Assembly: GCA_050251195.1 (NCBI GenBank)
Contig: JBFWNG010000013.1
Location: 1-64,000, forward strand
From: JBFWNG01 sp050251195
GTDB lineage: Bacteria; Bdellovibrionota_B; Oligoflexia; Oligoflexales; Oligoflexaceae
Reading direction: 5' to 3'
Length of the DNA: 64,000 bases
How positions within the stretch are numbered: the stretch's first letter is position 1; each line of letters opens with the position of its first letter. The translations under genes were made by a program, and so were the position numbers. Shown here piece by piece: positions 61,127 to 64,000 of this stretch. Below the pieces are notes generated by a model. That model was not told the origin of the DNA, ran no database searches, and saw only the letters and a program-made list of their open reading frames with translations.

Positions 61127-61147
61127 ACATTCAACAGTGAATGTCAA
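61127..61147 (-). promoter_or_regulatory. Promoter -35 region and 18-base operator-like palindrome of clpS
   Basis: On the minus strand, TTGACA (61147-61142) lies 16 bases before TACTCT. Between the two boxes lies ACATTCA-ACAG-TGAATGT (61127-61144), an inverted repeat with 7-base arms that could bind a repressor of clpS-clpA. Confidence 0.4.
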
Positions 61148-61156
61148 TACTCCTCA

Positions 61157-61834
61157 TCATTCTAAGCGAATAACAACTCTACGGTTGCTCGCCCGCGCTT
61201 TCGAAAGTGACTCACCCGAAAGACCATTTACGGTAACCCTGGGTTTGGTGTCGGCATAAGCGGCTACTTTCGTTCTGTTTTTATCGGCACCAAGCGCATC
61301 GAGTTGGTTAAGAACAGTAATCGCTCTTGCCGCCGATAATTCCCAGTTGGATTTGAATTCGCCGCCACTTATCGGAATATCATCTGTATGCCCTTCGACT
61401 GTAATGTTGTATTTGGCGCTGGAACTCGCGAGGAACTTCAGTACGGTTGAGGTCATTTCGGAACTTTTGGGCGCAAGTTTCGCGGAGCCGGAGGGGAAAA
61501 GCACTTTTTCTTTGAACTCAATGGATACGCCCGCTTCGTCGGGAATGATTTCCACAACGTCTGACAGGTTTTTATCTTTTATTTCTGCAGCAACCTTAGC
61601 CTGTATTTTTTCGAGATTCATTTCGTTCTTCGCCTTCGCTTTTTCCGATACGGTGATGCCGTCGCTAACTTCCTCAAACTTTTTTGTATTTACCGTCGAC
61701 ATGGAGAGCATGAGGGCAAAAAATGCGATGTTGATAAAGCTCAAATCGCAAAACGAGGTCATCCAAAGACCCTCGTCTTTTTTCGTCTTCTTTGGCTTAC
61801 TTGTGACGTAGGAACTATTAGGGGACAGACCCAT
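61157..61834 (-). CDS. MotB-like OmpA-domain protein
   Basis: A 225-residue membrane protein with one N-terminal helix followed by an OmpA C-terminal domain. The helix begins WMTSFCDLSFINIAFFALMLS, with Asp30 at the place of the proton-carrying Asp of MotB. The OmpA domain has NITVEGHTDDIPISGGEFKSNWELS, the peptidoglycan-binding loop. It begins 17 bases after the MotA-like gene's stop, so the two form a stator pair for rotation or motility. An ATG with AAGG 7 bases upstream was preferred over an in-frame GTG two codons earlier. Could also serve a gliding or envelope motor. Confidence 0.88.
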   Translation of the reverse strand: MGLSPNSSYVTSKPKKTKKDEGLWMTSFCDLSFINIAFFALMLSMSTVNTKKFEEVSDGITVSEKAKAKNEMNLEKIQAKVAAEIKDKNLSDVVEIIPDEAGVSIEFKEKVLFPSGSAKLAPKSSEMTSTVLKFLASSSAKYNITVEGHTDDIPISGGEFKSNWELSAARAITVLNQLDALGADKNRTKVAAYADTKPRVTVNGLSGESLSKARASNRRVVIRLE

Positions 61835-61851
61835 GGTCACGCCTTCCTCGA

Positions 61852-62634
61852 CTAACCCTGCTGGCGTCGCGCCGCAGGTTCATCGCCACCTTTGTTTTTG
61901 CTTCCGAACGTTTTCATAATATCTTTCATGTGAATGCTAGATTTTTTAGATTTGAGTCCAATGACTCCCTCGAGAACCATCAAATCGATTTCCAAACTTT
62001 TTTCCGCCTCGAGAGAGATTTTTTCGCCGCATGGGGCGTACAACAACGTTCCCAAAAGCAGTCCATAAAGAGTCGTGATCATTGCGAGAGCCATACCGCC
62101 GCCAATCTTGGTTGGATCCTGCAAGTTCGACATCATCGAAATAAGACCCATTAACGTTCCTATAAGGCCCACTGCTGGACTGGCTTTAGCCATGTTCTCA
62201 AAAAGGTTGGCCGAGAGCGACATGCGGCTTTGTTTTGCGTTGATCTTATTGGAAAGATTGTGACGAATCTCTTCGACAGTGAAGTCGTTAACGATCAATG
62301 AAATACCGTCCCGCAACAGCTCATAACGAATGTGGTTGCGCACGTTCATCAGTGAGCCAATTCCCTGCGTTCGCACGAGTGCTGACGACTTTGTCAGAAT
62401 TTCAATGACTTCGTTATGCGCTCTGTTTTGCGTTCTGAAAAGCGCTCTAAGTAATGTCGCAATACCGTTCAGAAAGTCCTTTATCGTGTGCGAAAGCAAC
62501 AAGACGCTAGGAGGCATAAGGCCGATCAGGACTAAAGCGGATTTGTCAAAGTATCCTGTAAATGTCCCATGAGGGTGGGTCAAGACATAATACAGGCTGA
62601 AGAATATCCCGCATACTGCGATGATGGGTGACAT
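61852..62634 (-). CDS. MotA-like stator protein
   Basis: A 260-residue membrane protein with four hydrophobic segments in the MotA order: two near the N-terminus, a cytoplasmic loop of about 90 residues, then SPAVGLIGTLMGLISMM and GGGMALAMITTLYGLLLGTLLYAP. The latter pair surround the proline/GG motifs typical of MotA and ExbB/TolQ relatives. The acidic loop carries charged residues (EEIRHNLSNK). First gene of a two-gene operon with the MotB-like protein. A GAAAGTA-GTTGTA-TACTTTC inverted repeat lies just upstream (62645-62664). Confidence 0.9.
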   Translation of the reverse strand: MSPIIAVCGIFFSLYYVLTHPHGTFTGYFDKSALVLIGLMPPSVLLLSHTIKDFLNGIATLLRALFRTQNRAHNEVIEILTKSSALVRTQGIGSLMNVRNHIRYELLRDGISLIVNDFTVEEIRHNLSNKINAKQSRMSLSANLFENMAKASPAVGLIGTLMGLISMMSNLQDPTKIGGGMALAMITTLYGLLLGTLLYAPCGEKISLEAEKSLEIDLMVLEGVIGLKSKKSSIHMKDIMKTFGSKNKGGDEPAARRQQG

Positions 62635-62644
62635 TTGTCCATCC

Positions 62645-62664
62645 GAAAGTAGTTGTATACTTTC
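62645..62664. promoter_or_regulatory. Inverted repeat upstream of the motA-like gene
   Basis: GAAAGTA and TACTTTC are 7-base arms around a 6-base centre, about 11 bases before the motA-like ATG. It overlaps the 5' leader, so it may act as an operator or a hairpin that masks the ribosome site. Speculative. Confidence 0.35.
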
Positions 62665-62863
62665 AGTCTAAGAGACCAGAATTTCCTTGTCAGTGGGCAA
62701 AACTTTCCAAGTGATAAGTCTATGTGATTTTGGGGAAATATATTTGGCAAAATACAAAAGTGACGTTGACCGATACTACAATCAGTGCTAAAAATTCCTC
62801 TGACTTAATTACCAACTACGAATAGCATCGGGTCGCGGATACAGATCTTACCGGAGGAGGCAC

Positions 62864-63772
62864 TTGGCTCTTATGAAGAAAGAAACCCCTGTTAAATATC
62901 AAAGTTCTGCCAACCTGTTTCAGTTTTGCCGCCTTGTCCTGGACAAAAAGTTTGGGGGGATCCGAGTCATTGATCAAGACGTAGGACAAATATTGGGTTT
63001 TGACCCTGCTGATTGTAGTCATTGGAAAAAGGGCAAGAAGAATATCAAGTCAATTCATGCCATGAAGGCGATAGCAGACCACCTTGGGGTGGATGAGCGG
63101 CTTGTTGTTGACGTTGCCAACGGCGAGATCAACGACAAAGAAGCGTTTTACGAGCTTTCCGGTTACGGCGAATTCAAGATTCAAGATCAGCTGTTCGATC
63201 AAGCAAGAAAAGAATACTACAGAAGAAACGTCAATACTTGGACTCGAGAGAAAGAAAGCGAGTTTCGCACCTTCTTTGATCTCAACGAGACAAGAATTAA
63301 CGAAATCGTTAAAGAGATTCACCAGAAGATCAATTTCAATGAAGCGCCGCTCTACTTGCCTGAAATCGCACAAGGGTACGCCGAATTGGAACTTGTGCCA
63401 ACTGCGACCGACGAAAGTGAAATCAAGGTTGAGCGCCGCCAGGACAAGTGGGAGATTTTCTATCCAGGACAGATCAAGATGCGGCCCTATATCCGTTATC
63501 ATATCGGCAAGTGTCTTGCTAAATATTTCCTCGAGAAAGAGGGTCTGCAGATTTCTAACGAGCTTGGCGAATACGCTGAGCGCGTGCACGATATTCAAAC
63601 CAACCTATTCGCGGCCAAGCTTTTGACGCCGGCGAATCTTCTTCGAAAAGAGTTGGCAAATGTTAATCCAAGCAAAGATATTATTACGCAGCTTGCGGAT
63701 ATATTCTGGGTTTCGAAGACGTTTGTTAATGTGCGGTTGAAGGAGATTTTGCAGACGAATCCTGAGTTGTAA
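62864..63772 (+). CDS. XRE-type regulator with a degenerate ImmA/IrrE domain
   Basis: About 302 residues. Residues 15-90 form an XRE-type helix-turn-helix: VGQILGFDPADCSHWKKGKKNIKSIHAMKAIADHLGV. The C-terminal half follows the ImmA/IrrE (DUF955) fold. IRYHIGKCLAKYFL aligns with the active-site helix RFTIAHELGHYLL, but HExxH is replaced by KCLAK (216-220). Later NLFAAKLLTPANLL and ADIFWVSKTFVNVRLKEI match the family's C-terminus. So it should bind DNA and partner protein but not cleave it. TTG 62864 with GGAGG 6 bases upstream was chosen; ATG 62873 is possible. Divergent from the motA-like gene. Confidence 0.85.
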   Translation: MALMKKETPVKYQSSANLFQFCRLVLDKKFGGIRVIDQDVGQILGFDPADCSHWKKGKKNIKSIHAMKAIADHLGVDERLVVDVANGEINDKEAFYELSGYGEFKIQDQLFDQARKEYYRRNVNTWTREKESEFRTFFDLNETRINEIVKEIHQKINFNEAPLYLPEIAQGYAELELVPTATDESEIKVERRQDKWEIFYPGQIKMRPYIRYHIGKCLAKYFLEKEGLQISNELGEYAERVHDIQTNLFAAKLLTPANLLRKELANVNPSKDIITQLADIFWVSKTFVNVRLKEILQTNPEL

Positions 63773-63799
63773 GAGATCCTTCGCTTCGCTCAGGATGAC
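63773..63799. repeat. Dispersed palindromic (REP-like) repeat, copy 3
   Basis: GAGATCCTTCGC, then TTCGCTCAGGATGACGG. It starts immediately after the regulator's stop codon and has the same orientation as copy 2. Confidence 0.75.
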
Positions 63800-63807
63800 G
63801 GCTGGAC

Positions 63808-63827
63808 GAGATCCTTCGCTTCGCTCC
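63808..63827. repeat. Dispersed palindromic repeat, truncated copy 4
   Basis: GAGATCCTTCGCTTCGCTCC, 8 bases after copy 3. The second arm is missing, so it looks like a partial duplication. Confidence 0.6.
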
Positions 63828-63861
63828 AACCTGTCGGACAATTCCTTCTGCGTTTCCTTTA

Positions 63862-63881
63862 TTCCGCGCTTCCGCGTTCAA
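63862..63881. repeat. Dispersed GC-rich repeat, variant copy
   Basis: TTCCGCGCTTCCGCGTTCAA differs from the 49.05 kb arm at one position and carries the same 3' TTCAA as the inverted arm there. The remaining bases to 64000 show no gene. Confidence 0.6.
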
Positions 63882-64000
63882 TTAAGAGATCTTGGAAACG
63901 CTGAAAGGGTCGGGCGCAAGCAAGATAGGTGCTCAGAATGACGGGCTCACAGCTCATCAGGATGATGGGCAGCCTGCTTAGGACCGGCCTATTCGTCTAA

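Noticed and set aside
1..64000. tRNA genes
   Set aside because: A visual search for TTCGANTCC-type T-arm sequences with flanking stems found no convincing tRNA. A covariance-model search would be needed to exclude them.

Overview
The window looks like chromosomal DNA of a Gram-negative, didermic bacterium of moderate GC content. The best guess is a member of the Bdellovibrionota/Oligoflexia or a related deltaproteobacterial lineage. This rests on gene content only: many lipoproteins and secreted outer-membrane proteins, ClpS-ClpA, a MotA/MotB pair, HtpG, a PilT-like protein, TPR lipoproteins, and frequent GTG/TTG starts. No 16S or ribosomal-protein sequence is present to settle taxonomy. No phage, transposase, integrase, tRNA or CRISPR array was recognised.

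Layout. 0-8 kb: the 3' end of a 5S rRNA gene and its terminator, a duplicated beta/gamma-crystallin-like lipoprotein, an MFS transporter, a secreted HExxH protein, a pseudo-receiver/TPR protein, a secreted amidohydrolase and two exported proteins of unknown role. 8-16.3 kb (minus strand): an HNH endonuclease, a four-gene exported operon (small lipoprotein, DUF1588/DUF1592-type multihaem protein, Tat-exported DUF1501 protein, FadL-like outer-membrane protein), another outer-membrane protein and recJ. 16.5-25.7 kb: cell-surface genes, with a Gly/Asn-rich lipoprotein, an M23 peptidase, a DUF4177 protein, a 946-residue collagen-like protein, a vWA lipoprotein and an Asp/Lys repeat lipoprotein. 26-31.5 kb: htpG, a fatty-acid desaturase, a LOG-family enzyme, a GspC-like PDZ protein and a lipoprotein. 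31.7-38.5 kb: a MoxR / DUF58 / BatA-DUF4159 / GATase-like operon. 38.6-44.7 kb: a small pilin-like gene with a partner that may be frameshifted, a DinB-family protein, a heterodimeric ABC exporter, fabI and a lipoprotein cytochrome c. 45-55.9 kb (plus strand): a large TPR protein and TPR lipoprotein pair, a secreted protein, a methionine-synthesis fusion enzyme, a glycosyltransferase, a PilT-like protein without its ATPase motifs and a second Asp/Lys-rich lipoprotein. 56-64 kb: a lipoprotein, trpS, clpA-clpS, motB-motA-like genes and an XRE regulator with a dead ImmA/IrrE-type domain.

The genes divide into ordinary housekeeping (recJ, htpG, fabI, trpS, clpSA, metH/MTHFR fusion) and an unusually rich exported set. 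The least ordinary items are the PilT-like pseudo-ATPase, the XRE plus inactive ImmA/IrrE protein, the collagen-like protein, the DUF1501 operon with its own outer-membrane partner, and two families of short dispersed palindromic repeats. I do not see an unmistakable new multi-gene system. The PilT-like protein and the DUF1501 operon are the best candidates for follow-up.
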